The notes under the pieces were generated by a model. That model was given only the letters and a program-made list of their open reading frames with translations. It had not been told where the DNA came from and did no database searches. A stretch of DNA of 64,000 nucleotides. Origin: Nymphaea colorata (taxonomy: Eukaryota > Streptophyta > Magnoliopsida > Nymphaeales > Nymphaeaceae). Every line of letters begins with the position of its first letter. Within the stretch, counting starts at the first letter, position 1. The position numbers and the translations under genes are program-made. The stretch is taken from assembly GCF_008831285.2 (NCBI RefSeq), contig NC_045146.1, positions 24,135,703-24,199,702 on the forward strand. Direction: 5' to 3'. Positions 24,241-37,017 of the stretch are shown piece by piece.

Positions 24241-24300
<60 letters not shown>
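24240..24300. repeat. Compound (CT)n(AT)n microsatellite
   Basis: CT run passing directly into an AT run. Confidence 0.95.
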
Positions 24301-24302
<2 letters not shown>

Positions 24303-26883
24303 AAGTGTCCTTGTCTTTAGTACATCTCAGACCCGGTCAGAGTTCTGTGAACTCAAGAAGTTGTTCAAAAGGGCAACGGCATAGAAAAACGTCGCTGTTC
24401 TGACTTGATTTGCTCGCTTTGTTACAGACTGGGCTGGCCTAAGAATCACATGTAATTTCTTCTGGTGATTCTTTCATTAAAGTGTCCCGAAAGTGGGCGA
24501 TTGTGTTCAACTTTATCGCCGTCTATCTGATTCGGTAAGAATCTGAACGATCGTTTAGAATTTAGACACAGGTCAACTCAAGTTTTTGGATTTGCTTGTT
24601 TAATAAGGGCTTCATAGGAAATAAGGGATCATAAAACTGCATCTGCACTTTCGATTTCGAACATGTTCTTTTACACGTAAAGTTAGTCTTTTTGGGAATT
24701 CATTGTGTAAGTTTAAGACGAATTTTCAGAAAATAACTGGTGCCATCTGCGTATTCTGGACTTCTAAATTCATCATGCAGATTTTTTCTTTCACTGAATA
24801 TTAAAGTTGATGGAATCTATGATCAACTTATTGTTTTCATCTATTCATTCATATATGTTGACTAGTTGTTAGGATTGCTCATTGCCAAACTCTAGTCTGT
24901 ATTTTATATGTAATTGTCTTTTCAATCGGCAGTTGCACTGCTCATTTACACTCGAAAGTAATGTTTGGATCTGATGAACTCAAACCTGACTCCAACACTG
25001 CCATTTCTGCTTCTTTTTATGCAGTACATGCGCATTGGAGACGTTGGGCTTCCAAGAATAGGTACTAGACAGAAGGGAGAGATTCATCTTATAGTTTGTT
25101 TTTTGGTCATTTATAACTTCAACGAAGATGATGGGCCTAAGTATAATTATCAATTGCGTCTCCGCAAAGGGGCAGGTTGTATGGGAAATCTGGAGAGTAA
25201 GTGGACTCGAAGCACCTGATCATGGGTAGTCTTTTGCTATAATTTTTCATTTCACTGTCGTCACTTGTCATGAAGGACGTTTTTCTAGGCAGACAACTAC
25301 AAATCTGGTGAGGAGACCCCACGAGGCGGCAATTGATTGAAATACAGAGAGCTAACTCTAAAGGCACATGTGGCCGTAGTAATGGCAGAATAGAGCCTCA
25401 AGTGGAAGCGCTCAGTCCTGCGTTTAGGGTTTGTGGGGAGTACAGAGGCTTTAATGAATTGTAATTAAACTTGGGAAGGAAAAGGAAAAGAAGGCCATTG
25501 AAGGAGAAAAGCAAAGGGCGTGCAAGGAGAGAGAAAAAAGAGAGCAGATCACAGACAGCAGAGCAGAGGAAGAAAGAAATAAAAGGAGAAAAAGAAAGGG
25601 GAAAGAAGAGAAGGGAGGAGTGCAGTAGGTAGTCACATCTTGACAGATGTCAGGACAACACAATGCTGCTCTCATATAACATCGCTTCAATCAACGTTTT
25701 CGCCCTTCCTTCGTGGTACGGCTTCCGCGTTTTTTTTTTTTTTTTTGGAGTGATTAGTTTCTTACACCTCGCCATCTTTATTACTGCATCCTTCACTCTT
25801 CTCCAATGAACGTCCCTCCTTTCTCAATCCAGATCAAAAGAAAGTGGCGTGACATAGACAGTATTATTCCGTCATACGTTGGACGTATGACAAGATATAA
25901 TATATTTCTCTTTATATAAAAGAGAGAGTTTATAAATCATAGTTAAAGTTGTTCTGTCATTTAACAGAGAAAAAAATAAACTAAAGAGTGATTCAACTAA
26001 GAGAGAGAAATCAGAGGAGGGTTGTCCTGATCTAATAGTATCAGCACGGTGTAGGGGAGCTACGTTGCAATGAGTGCTGTTGCTTTTTGTTAGAAAGAAG
26101 TAGGCTTAAGTGTACTGAATGCTTGGTCATAGGTAGGTAATTACTGCAAAAATATTATTATAGGTTTGCTTTTTAAATCGAGGTCATCTGTAATTCGAAT
26201 TGTTTATTGCATTTTAAAAACAAGGGACTGCGGGAAAAAGGGTTTCCTCCTGTTTCCATCACCAATACTTCATTAACAAATTAAAGAAACAGGTATATGC
26301 TCGTTAATACATGAGATGATGAAAAGAATAAAAGTGGTTCTCCATTTTTTGGGCCGTGCATCATATCTAACCTATGCGTTTGTTTCACTGCAGATCTCTG
26401 CAGTAAAAGATTTCAGACCCCCTCCCCCTTTCCATGTTTTTAAGATCCTTCGTTTATTTAAACCGAAGATCTCCCAAAACATACCTTTTCACATTAGATC
26501 CAAAGTTATCAAAGACAACCTAACTGAGTCTCCCGTAAATGATCTTGGTTAAAAGTCTGATACTGACACATATTATTAGGGATGGATCCATGTAGGATCT
26601 GGAACTCGGATTCAGAGTCCATCAACAGAATTAATAGAATCTAGTTACTTTTTGTATCAACTTTTTTTTTCCCGAAATTGGATCCAAGTAAACAGATCCC
26701 AATTTGGCTCAGCAATCACATAATACTAACCGCTCACATCCCCAAGGACTATAGGCTTATTAAACTTACTTCCATCAGTTGACTGTTACTAGTACTACCA
26801 TACACATTCCCTTTCGTGCTTGAATCCGTGGCATTTGTCAACCTTTAATCATTCTAAAACTAAGTTTAAGAATTATGTTTATT

Positions 26884-26933
26884 AGATCTTAATTGGAATC
26901 AACAATCTAGATCTAAATTGGAATCAACAATCT
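26884..26933. repeat. 25-bp tandem pair
   Basis: Two adjacent 25-bp units beginning AGATCT and ending AACAATCT, differing at one base. Confidence 0.9.
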
Positions 26934-28157
26934 AGCGCACAGAGGTTTTGCTATGCTCTTTGGAGTATTCTTATTGAATTTGTGATCAAGTCAGTGTTCA
27001 TATTGAGGCACTCCTGGCTGTCGTACGATTAATCGGCCACTTTTTTCAGATGCAACCATAGTTCTGTCAATCGGTGCAAAACAGTCTTCCCAGCGTATAT
27101 AGCCAATGACACAAGTCTTTACGCACAGCAAGAGTTTCAAGACTCAGTATACAGTAAGAGCTATTTGTGAATGACAGCAAGTTGATAAGATGTCAAGATT
27201 GAAATCTTCAGGGCCGCACATTATTAATAAAGATGAAACAGAGTGTTTCCGGCCAGTGATGACGGAGAATTTTACCAACTAGACGTTATGCAGTTAGTAC
27301 TGCAAGAATTTCCTAAGCTAGCAACCCAAATGTTGTCAAGGTGAGGGGAGTTTGGGTTGTAGCACCGTTTAGTTGCAGTAAGGGGAAAAAAGAAAACAAA
27401 AATGCATAGTTCCATACAGTAGCACAGACTGAGGGCACTGCTGCTAACATTTTCTCATGTCTCCCTTGCTTATCGATCATCTCCAATTTGTGTTAACTCT
27501 GGGAAATGGCTCTAAATGCAGTTACATGAGCACCTACTGTTTTTTAGGAGAAAAGGCCTCCACAAGAACTGGAGTGCTTAACGAGCTTATCCCTTGAGAC
27601 GGTTCGTTTCTTTTTATGACATTTTGACAGAGAAAACTGAGAGTGAGGTGAACAGAGAAATTCTGCAGAAAGTCACAGGAATTGTATTCCTCTGTTCTTT
27701 TAGTCACTTCCACTAGAGAAACGGCTTTCATGTGATCATGTTGGAAAGGTACCCATGAAGATTCTCAGGTGATTCAGTTTGTTATTTCACAACTCAATCA
27801 TTGCCCAACGACAAATTGCACTTCACGTAGCAGAAGAAGAGCGGACAATGAACGTGATGAAGAGTTAGTTCAGCGCTTCAGAGTTTCCATTTCTGCCCTC
27901 ACATTCACCAATCCAAGTGCAGTCCATTGAACAAGATTCTGAATTATCCAAGGGCTAGTCTTGGAAGCAGTCAACTTTTGTTACCCAAAAAATGAAACAG
28001 CGGAACTAAAAGCACTTCATAGACTGACAGTACAGAAAGTCAGGCTGCTTGCTAATTCTTCTTTCCTCAGACTTTCTGGGCATCGATTTTAAGCGTTTTG
28101 ATATTCCTGAAGGAGACAAACAAACCTTCGAAATGATTTCCTCTTTGGCAAATCGAT

Positions 28158-30036
28158 TTGAAAGTTGGCAGTGAAGGTGTTCGATCACCGACTGTCGGAC
28201 AAGGAAATGAGGTGATGGGTAGGGCACGCTTTCTGTCAGATTGCAGGGATCAGAGTGAAGATGGTGAAGACAATCAGAAGAAAGTGGAGAGGGAAGGAAG
28301 GCACTGTTCAAAAAACTTGGTGGCTGAGAGGAAGAGAAGAAAGAAGCTCAATGATAGGCTCTACACTCTGCGCTCAATTGTACCAAAAATCACAAAGGCA
28401 AGGGAACAAAAGAAGCTTGTATTTCCTTTAAATTGGGATATATGTTTTTAAGGGGATTGCTTTCAACAGGATGTTAGATATACAAGTTTGTTTTGTTGGA
28501 GAAGAAAGGTAAGACTGGATTTTTCGCAGTGTTCCCATTATGAAATACCTGGGCTTGCATTTTCCAAATAAGAAGGTGCATTTTGTTACACTGTTTTGTT
28601 ATGTGAATTAGGATAAACGGAACTCATCCAAAGCCAAGGCAAAGCTCTTTTGCCATCTTTTTCTTCTCAAATTAATGACATTGAGCAACATGAAGTTCTC
28701 TAAATCTGTGAGACCATGGTTTAAACTTTCGAAACTTCTCACTTTTTCTCCCTTTATGTATTAACCTCTGATACAAGAAACCGGACGGGTGTTTGGAGAA
28801 ACCAATCTATATAGTAAACAGGACAACATTTAGAAATTTAAAAACATCATAAGCTAATAGATTAGTTTATCCATTTTTCATCCACCCAGACGTCCCATTA
28901 GTCTGTTGATCGGGTTAAAGAATGAAGTTGCTTGGGAATTGGGATGCCTTTACCATATCGAAGCTCGTTTACACTGTGTACGTCTGCGAGTTTGACTGTA
29001 AACAAACAAGAGAAAAAAAAAACAAATATGCTCTTTTCACATATCAAATCTCATTTGGAAATTTGGTGACAGCTTATTTAATGAGACATAACTCATTTAA
29101 TGCAGTGAAGATATGAAGCCTTTTTGCAGTCTGTTTTTGTGTATTCAGTTTTAATGTAGGAAAAAAAAAAAAAAACAAACTCTTTCATATAGCAAACCCC
29201 TTTTCGACTTTTCAGCTTGCCCTTCTGTTTCTATGCTCTGGTGGCCAAATATGAGATAATATGAGTCAAAATATGCAGATGGACAGAGCTTCGATACTTG
29301 GAGATGCAATAGAGTACGTGAAGGAATTGCAGCATCAGGTGAAAGACCTCCAAAATGAGTTGGAGGATACACCAGATATACGTAGAAATAACTTAATTCA
29401 ACCAGAGGACCAAAAAAGAGTATACAGACCAGAGAAATATGAACAATCTTCAAATGCACTAAGGATGGGAGATCAGGAAACCGGGCTACTGTCTTCCAGT
29501 GCAAAAATCACAGGCGTGCTCGGAGCAAACAGAAAATGTGGCAGTGCAGATGACAGTAGACAACAGATGGAAGTACTGTCCCTTTTCATCCTTTTTTCTG
29601 TTTTTCTTGTTCAGTTCTTTCACATGGGTCTCTATGGAAACTATTGGTTAGTACATAGAGAAGAAGCTCTTCCTTTTGTCTCAAAAAGATGCATTTTGTG
29701 TTGCACAGGCGCAGGTGGAGGTAAGTCGAGTTGGTGAACAAGAGCTTGGTTTAAAGATATTATGTGAGAACAGGGCAGACGGTTTTTCAAGGTTAATGCA
29801 AGCAGTGGATTCTCTCGGGCTTGAAGTCATTACAGTCAACGTGGCGACAATTAGAGGCCTTGTTTTGTATCTGTTGGAGGTGGTGAGTTTCATTTTGGGG
29901 TATATCAAGTTTCTGCTATTTCTGCAAATAGATCATTATGCCACGCATGTAAACTTGTTATCTTGATTGTCAGGTGAGGGATGATGAAGGACTTGATGTG
30001 GAGCAGGTGAGGGATTCACTTTTGCAGCTGACATGA
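28158..30036 (+). CDS. AMS: ABORTED MICROSPORES-like bHLH transcription factor, 5' part not found
   Basis: Exons 28158(or earlier)-28397, 29279-29572, 29709-29882 and 29974-30036 read in phase 0 with no internal stop. Order of parts: an acidic stretch ([16 protein letters not shown]), the basic region [14 protein letters not shown], helix 1 [15 protein letters not shown], helix 2 [18 protein letters not shown], a linker, then an ACT-like C-terminal domain ([44 protein letters not shown]). This order and wording match AMS/TDR, the tapetal bHLH regulator of pollen-wall and tapetum genes. The usual N-terminal bHLH-MYC region was not found upstream. An in-frame ATG at 28215 with G at -3 and +4 would give a 237-residue short protein; alternatively the 5' exons are lost or unrecognised. 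Intron 28398-29278 has a GC donor, AAG|GCAAGG. A GT donor 21 bases downstream would add seven residues to the HLH loop. Either a shortened gene or a decaying copy; the intact frames favour the former slightly. Confidence 0.75.
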
Positions 30037-32002
30037 AATTCAAATGGATGGAGCCTGAGTTAGCATGAAAAAGATGGTACGATAATGGAACCAATATATG
30101 GTAGCATTACCTTTATATTTCAACACTCTTTATAGAAACTGTGTTCAAGGGGCCAATTCATAGCGACTTTTTTTAGTTCTCAACATGAACTGGTTGTTGC
30201 TGCCATCATAGCCACAAGTCTCATTGATTATCATTTAGATAAGTTCTTAGTTATTGCTTTATTTGAGGTACATTCATATGACTATCTTTGTCTTCAATAG
30301 TCTCAAAAAGTATGTGCTTATGATCGACGAGAACATTAGCATAAAATCTTAACGAAGAAATCTGAGAAAGGAATCCGTCCTTCTCACCATCACCCACCAT
30401 GAGGTTTGTGCTTATTGAGGGCGGTGATCGGCCGAGGAGAAAACCATAATCCGCAGGCATTCTGATTTCTAGAGCAGAATAACTCCAACATCCAATGCTC
30501 TGTCTGAACTTCCGTCGTGGCCAATTGCTTTTGGGTGCTTGTGTTCTGCGTTAAATTTTGCCAGGCATGTGGTGTAAGAGGAAGAAAGCCTTCCATAATC
30601 GTCATAGCCAGACAGGGCTGAAGCCCCATTTTACATCTTCAAGCCCCCTGTTACATCTTTATCCCAATTCTCCCAAGTTATTTGAGACGGTGCGTTTGGT
30701 GCCTAGCGATTCATGTGTCATGGTAGATGGTGGACAATCAAAATCGCTCTCACCTGATACTAGAAATGTATATGGTTTAGATATAGGAATATCTTCTGAT
30801 TTAGTATAAAGCCTCTTAATAAATCATGAACAAAATTGTGATAAAGAAAACGTTCAATCTAATCCTTTTCTGTACATTATTGAATTTGATCAGATTCTCA
30901 TGCTTACAATTTTGTAGTAACCAATGTCACATATATCACGTTATTTTTTAAAATATCGCAATATTAATGAGAAAACCCAAAAAAATGAAAAAAACCTGAT
31001 ATTTTGAAAAAAAATGGGAAAATATATTCATAACATTATTTTCACGCTATTTTTTTGCGTTTTTCAGTGATTTTTCCCGAATTTTTCCTTTTTCTCTTTG
31101 TTAATATTGACATGGATTCAAATTTATTTATATTTTCTTATTAAAAACGTTCAATTTACCATTATTAAAAGTTAAAACATTCATTTTATGCCTTTTATCT
31201 AGTTTTATTTATATTTTCTTATTAGTTTTTATTTTTTGAATTTTATCTATTTGATATTTTTTTCATTTTTTAAAATTTCAGAATTTTTCCCCCCAAAAAG
31301 AAAAAAAACTTTGCAGAAAAATACCCGAGAACAATATTTATATGATGCGGTTCACTTTGAACAACTTTTATCATGATAATAAACTAAAAATGCACACTAA
31401 AACGCTGGTTACAGTTTTGCGCTGAAGTTCCTCAAAATGTCAAACCTTTTACTCGCAATCAAACAGCTTCAAACTAAAAACAGAGGCTGCGCAGGAGGAG
31501 GCATTCGGAGAGAAGACATCGGAGCCAAATAAATGCAACAGCTAAACATCCAGGCAATGTGAGCTTGCGACAGACAGTCAAAAATTTTGCAGGCCACAAT
31601 TGCAAGTGGTCCAATCCATTAATGCATTCAATCAGCAACTATCTACCCAAGACAAACTATCAGATGATTTTAAATCATCTCAACCACCCCATGTGCATTG
31701 GCTGGTAACCAGTCAGAGGATCAAACAGGCATTGAGCTGAAGATGCAAGATCGAATCCCACTGGCACCAGGCGACGATCAAGGCCCTCAACATGGACAAC
31801 ACATAATGTGGGCCTCATGTCCTCAGTCGGTGTTTAACCTCACAATGTCTGGCTCATCAGGTGACTTGCAAAAAAAAATCAACAGCTTCACTAGTTTTTG
31901 AATTTTCAACTACATAAATATTCTTCTGCATATGCACGCGCACAGACACACACACACACACACAAAGGGGGGTGTGGTTTATGAACAATCAAGCCAATTC
32001 AA
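30037..32002. other. Intergenic, no gene seen
   Basis: Spacer between the bHLH gene and the phytocyanin. The stretch 30919 to about 31350 is very AT-rich, begins CAATGTCAC and has the look of a degraded TIR element related to that at 54374-54721. A short (AC)n run lies near 31946-31964, just past the phytocyanin stop. Confidence 0.45.
30919..31350. repeat. AT-rich TE-like segment
   Basis: Starts CAATGTCACATAT, close to the terminal CATTGTCACA of the element at 54374-54721, and consists of poly-T and poly-A words with no ORF. The right end is uncertain (a weak candidate is GAGAACAATAT). Confidence 0.3.
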
Positions 32003-33419
32003 TCAGAATAAAGAGTTGATCAGGATGAGGAGAATGACTAGAAGAGTTGTTGGCCGAGTAAGTCCATGGTTGTTGGCACCAGATGGGGAAGGGAGAGGTG
32101 CAGCAGATGGGGACTCTGTGGTCTGATTTGTTGTCCTCTTGTTGGCTCCAAGCAAATTTAGCCCAAACTTCATACCTCCAGAGCAGTGATCAGTAATACC
32201 ACAGATGAACCAATACTTCCTTGCTCTAAGTACTATTCGATCGTTCCCACTTGTATAAATGTTCAGCACTCCTGTGCTTGTGTTGCATGACCTGTATGTT
32301 CTCTGTCTCACGATGTACACGTTATGCTGGCTTTTCACGTATCTAAACACTGTCACAAATTCAATCAGCAACTTTCATCAATATCCGAGTCCCAGAAGTC
32401 ATGCATGCGTGCAAGCATGTGTATGTGTATGTGACTTGAGCAGCAAGAGAATGTGCAACCAGGAACTTGTAAAAGGTGCAGTGAGCAAGCGCAACAGCCC
32501 AAGAAGATTGCCTGATACTTCAGAGATTGTAGGTAATATGGCTTGAATCTGAGCCATGAGCGGCCTAAGAGTTATGGCAGAATGAAGAAGTTTTACAGCA
32601 TTGTAAATGTTTGAACAAAAGGTTTCTTGAATTGTTTGTCTGCGAAAGCAAATAAAAAAAACGATATCGAGACGCAAAGAGAGTTTTGTTTGCAAAGGAA
32701 AATTCAAAAACAGGTTAGAACAGAATTTGCAGGAAACTGAACATCAAAGTTTCATTTTGATTTCTTTTTCCAGCCCCTTTTCCCCTAAAAGCAAGACATT
32801 TTTGTCACGGTATTGTCGGAATCAACTACATAAGCATAAAAAAAACCCCATAGTAATCGATTGATTTCTTCATGAACCAGCCACAGATCAGCCACATAAG
32901 CATAAAAAAGCCAGTCTCTCTCTCTCTCTCTCTCACAGACACGCAGAAACAGAAAGCTTTTCTGTTTGGATTTTTTTTCTCAAAACAGTACCATATATAT
33001 CAAATTGAGCCACAGTTAGGCAAAATCCTTTCACAGAAAACAACAATTTGATCAGCAGTTCAAACCAAATAGTAGCAACATGGAAGAACCCATGATCAAC
33101 TTATAGGCAACTTTGAATTCTACAGCAAAACAACCCAGGACTTTTAGATCAGTTGGCGCCGTTCGGCTGCTAAGATTGCGCCAATGCAGAGCTTGTGTGA
33201 AGTATATGGCAGGAGCAAAGAAAGATGAGGACAGCACCTACCTAGAGTGTCTCCAACAGTGAAATTGTATTTCTGAGACCATTGAACATAGTCCACCTCT
33301 AATGACCATTCATCATCATCGCCGACTGTGTAGACTGCAGCTTCCATGTGCCTGACACAGAGGAGGCTGATACAGGAGACGACAAAAAAGCGAGGAACAA
33401 CAAGAGAACCACTAGCCAT
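32003..33419 (-). CDS. Phytocyanin (blue copper protein, GPI-anchored type)
   Basis: Two exons, 33419-33242 and 32349-32003, joined by an 892-bp GT-AG intron in phase 1, give 174 residues. Residues 1-27 are a signal peptide (hydrophobic FFVVSCISLLC, likely cleavage near MEA|AVY). The plastocyanin-like domain follows: YTVGDDDEW, NFTVGDTLVFRYV, then the copper ligands His68 (SQHNV), Cys109 (FICG), His114 (TDHC) and Met119 (GGMKF). Cys81 and Cys115 are placed to form the family disulfide. Met as axial ligand indicates a uclacyanin/plantacyanin-type electron carrier rather than a copper-free early-nodulin-like protein. A Pro/Ser-rich linker and a hydrophobic C-terminus (TTLLVILLILINSLF) indicate GPI anchoring on the outer plasma membrane. 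The intron sits at the usual phytocyanin position just before the first copper His. Confidence 0.92.
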
Positions 33420-33492
33420 TGGAGGGGCGGGGAAGAGAAAAGCAGGGAGAAAGACTTGCAGAAATCTCAGCTATGTAATCGACTGAAAAACC

Positions 33493-33502
33493 AATAAATA
33501 GC
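33493..33502 (-). promoter_or_regulatory. Candidate TATA box for the phytocyanin gene
   Basis: On the minus strand the sequence reads CTATTTATTGG, about 75-85 bases before the start codon. That leaves room for a leader of about 50 bases. Support is position and composition only. Confidence 0.4.
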
Positions 33503-35128
33503 CAATTCTGCTGTCCTTGAGTTCTGGGTCTTTCCAAAGTCAATTTGCTCGAGTGGGGAAGAGTATAGAAATTTCAAACGCTTGGATTTGGTCTTAGTTA
33601 TTTATGAATTCGTAGTGTGCATACCTTCAATCTCTTCCACGGTTGCACCTGGCCATTGAACAAGACTTTTCCAAAGAAGTAGCGGAGGAAAAAGATAGAG
33701 AGAGAGAGAGAGAGGCGACAAGATCGGAAGTTATTATCAAAATTGAGTGACAGCAAAAAGAAAACGAGAAAATAAAGTAAACGAAGAAGCCACCGAACAA
33801 AAATGAAGTAGCAGAGAAAAAAAAAAAATGAGAGAGAGAGAGAGGGAGAGAGAGACTCAAGTATGGCAAGACTAGGAAGTTTGAAATGGTCAGCTGAGGA
33901 TGAGGTTAGGTGGGTTGCAACAAATTAGGGCCACCCCACGAGCCGAGTTCTCCAACTCGGCTCAAATCTGAAGAGGCCAGCTGGAGCTTGGTTTGGCAAG
34001 CTGACTCACTTAACTCATGCTCGACTTGTATGATTATGCGAAAATCCGAACGTTTTCATTGTCTGGACCTAAATCAGAACCCAAAAATCTACTCGTATTT
34101 CTGGATCCAATAAAAACGTGTCCAAACTATGAGAAAAAGTGCAGAAAAACTATATTGATCTGGCCAAAAACACATGATTTCACACATAAAAAAAAAAAAT
34201 TGATCTGGATTAAAACTTGATCCGGAAACATGCAGAAGCCATAGTTTGTGGAATAATCTGAAACCAATCCCAAATGTAAAGCGGATTCTAGATCCATTAA
34301 CGCCGTTGTTTCCTCTGTTTTTGGCGATGGAAGGTTCAATGCATGTAACCCAAAATGGGCCAAACTCTCGCCGTCGCTCTCTTCCTGCCGACTGGGAAGA
34401 CGGCAGCCACCGCCGGCCATGGCGGTGGCCGGAGCGCGTCTCCTGAAACGGCTCGCTGGCAGTCTCGGGAGCAAGGGGCATGCGCCTCATCCTTGTGCTC
34501 CTCCCACCTTTCTTGATGTCATGAATCCCGACGAAACGAGTAGCTGGGAATTTGAGCGCAGATGAAGAAGAGGAGAGAGGTGGGAAATCCTAATTTTTTA
34601 GAAAATCCTGATAACTTTTTCCATGATTAAAGGATAGAAATTTCCCTCGAAAAGGTGGAAAAATGATTACGCCATTGTTCTTCCTCCCATATTCCTCAAC
34701 TGACAGAAAACCCTAATTTCCCTCTGTATGTCCAAAATTGTCAGTGAGGACGAACAAGCAGAAGATGATTAGCGTATGTATTATCAGTTGATCAGCATAC
34801 GTGTCAGTGTATTGTGCTTAAAAGATCGGCAGGGGCAGTAGCTTTCCGAGGAAAATTAATGTACAAACTTCGTCTTAAATTGTGTATCAAGTATCCTGAA
34901 GTTCATGAATGCGCACGGTTTAAGATTCTTGTAAGGAGAGAAGTGCCAAAGATGAGGCAACCCCAATCATAACATAAGGAGATAGAAAAAAGCAAGAAAC
35001 TATGATTTGGTGGTAGGATGAAATCTCTCTCAACGACAAGTAACAGTCATGATTTGCAAACCAACACTAAATTGTCTCCTATTCTTCAAAAGGAACACCA
35101 GGCTTGCTTTGCCGGATTTGGAGAACTG

Positions 35129-35435
35129 TGACTGATCGTTGGCTGGTAGAGGAAGGAATCAATTGATCACTCTGGGGTTCTTTTATGCAGTTGATTCGAT
35201 TGCATCACCTTATCCAGGGCGCATGCAGTTGATTCTGAAATTCCGTGACAAAAGATCGGATTGTTATTAGGGGAAATAGGGGTTGGGGAAAAAAATAAAA
35301 AATCCAAGTTGAAACTTTGATGGACAACTTCCTTTTTCCTCAAAATGCGCCCGTGATCCAATTGAATCAACTGCGTAAAAGAAGCCGAGAGTGATCAATT
35401 GATTTCTTCTTCAACCAGCCAACGATAGTTACAAT
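35129..35435. repeat. Long imperfect inverted repeat (foldback)
   Basis: The left arm (about 35129-35225) and the reverse complement of the right arm (about 35341-35435) share ATCGTTGGCTGGT, ATCAATTGATCACTCT, GCAGTTGATTC and GGGCGCAT in the same order, separated by about 115 bases. Arms are about 90 bp with scattered mismatches. Could be a foldback MITE or a hairpin RNA source. A related phrase, GATTGATTTCTTC..AACCAGCCA, occurs near 32855-32882 in the phytocyanin intron flank. Confidence 0.8.
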
Positions 35436-35954
35436 CTGCCCTGTTGTGGGGATACTTACACAAGATTATGTAGCTAAACACTTCTTCCTTTTTTTTTTTT
35501 TTGGGGTAATTTTTAAGGAAGTTCCTTTTTTGATGGGCAAGCCCATAGATTGTACCAAGAGATAAACATGTACCAATCAGAATGTTAGGCATTCTGAGAT
35601 TTACTAAAGGAATCCTGTCCTTCACAAATATCTGCAATTAATTAAGTGAAATACTAACTGCAAGTTAATGAGAAAATATGATCAAAATGAAAACAAAAGG
35701 ATGAATAAGAAACAACTTGGAGTTGGTTTCGATGGTTCGTTCGGTAGGCTGAGCATGGCAACCAAGTCGTTTCTACGTTTGGAACTTCTACTGTTGATAG
35801 ATTAATAGGACAATCATAGTGTCTTTGCTGCCAAACGACCTTTCATGGATTGATAGAGCGTGTTTTGATATTTATACTCTTTGTTTGCAATAATCTCCAA
35901 ATATTTTTCTCTCCTTTTTTTTTTTACAATTCCAGTTTAGGCCATGCACGTTGA

Positions 35955-36370
35955 TAACAATAGTATTATCATTTTTGTTAACATCTTTACTACCATAGGT
36001 ATCATTTTCTTATGTGTTGCAATATTATTTTTAAAAATAATAACATTTCTTTTGTTGGGAATACACTAATTGGTAACTTTAGATATTTTATATGACACTT
36101 CCATTTTCACCCTTCCTCAAAGCCTAATTTGAAAAGTCTAAGAGGGATGATCCAAATTTTTTTTATTGTAATGCCATTATTATTATTAGTGTTTCTACTT
36201 CCATAGATATGATTTCCTTATATGCGACAACATTCTTTTTAAGAATAATAACATTCATTTTGCTGCAAAAGTTTTATTTGATAACATTAGATACTTTCCA
36301 TAGTGTCTTCTACTTTCATCCTCTCCCAAATCGAATGAAATATTTGGAAATTCCAAGTTGACCTTAAAAA
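35955..36370. repeat. Diverged tandem duplication, about 200-bp unit
   Basis: Two neighbouring blocks share the ordered words ATTATCA/ATTATTA, CTAC..CCATAG.TAT, TTTTTAA.AATAATAACATT, TTTAGATA/TTAGATAC, and CACTTCCATTTTCACCCT/CTTCTACTTTCATCCT. Too diverged to be recent. Confidence 0.65.
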
Positions 36371-37017
36371 TTCTTTGAAAATGAATCGAACCATCACTTT
36401 GTTGAAGAAGCCAAGGATCTCTTGGTCAGCTCGAGGCGTTCATTGAAGCGTAAATCTTCTTGGACAAGTGTTCCTTTATGATCCATCCTCGTATTTTCCA
36501 TTCTAACTTGACCAGCATTTTATGGCTAGGATCAATCCGCTTAGTGTTCACTATATGGGGACCTTCTTACTCTGATATTATGTTAAAGAATAATAAAAAA
36601 TAACAACAGTAGGCTATTAGATCACTGCATTGAACTTGCATAATTAGGTCATCGTTAATCAGAAATTTTAAGGAAATTCTAGGTCTTTTAGGAAATTAAT
36701 AAAACAAAGACACAAAGGCAAAGCTTTTTTCTTCCTTCACATAATTATGTTGCCTTTATTCACATAAACACTCAATAGTTCTTCCATCATATACATTCGA
36801 AGCGAGGCTATCTCATTAAGACGTGCATGGCAGGCTTGCTCGTCTATGATCCAAGCCAACAAGATGAACTCTTGACGAATAAAAGAATAAAGGAATGAGA
36901 GACAATGGTTCATAACTACATAAAGAATTGTTAACAAAAGAAAAGAAAAAAGCAAGAATCCCAAACAAGAAAGTGAAAAGTACTAGACGGCATCATCTTG
37001 GTGCAGAGCTTTTCTAG

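Larger units (their letters stand above)
22211..28157. other. Intergenic spacer between FD and the bHLH gene
   Basis: Contains a GA/CT run at 22211-22235, a compound (CT)n(AT)n microsatellite at 24240-24300, purine-rich stretches near 25470-25625 and a 25-bp tandem pair at 26884-26933. Near 23400-23450 the phrase GGGGCGAAGGCCCC then AACTCCGGCACTGG looks like the end of a TIR element of the 7809-7993 family. I looked here for the missing 5' exons of the AMS-like gene and found nothing resembling its N-terminal domain. Confidence 0.5.
33503..37017. other. Intergenic, no gene supported
   Basis: Includes GA microsatellites near 33698-33714 and 33832-33854 and a GC-rich patch at 34330-34450 with a small palindrome (CCACCGCC...GGCGGTGG). 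Frames open on both strands at 34089-34490 but match nothing known to me. A long foldback lies at 35129-35435 and a diverged tandem duplication at 35955-36370. Confidence 0.45.

Noticed and set aside
24965-25219. Possible 5' exon of the AMS-like gene (frame with MRIGDVGLPRI)
   Set aside because: A splice-like acceptor precedes it, but the peptide does not resemble any part of the AMS N-terminal domain.
34089-34490. Overlapping minus-strand frames of 133 and 115 codons
   Set aside because: Created by a GC-rich patch with a palindrome; neither frame looks like a protein family.
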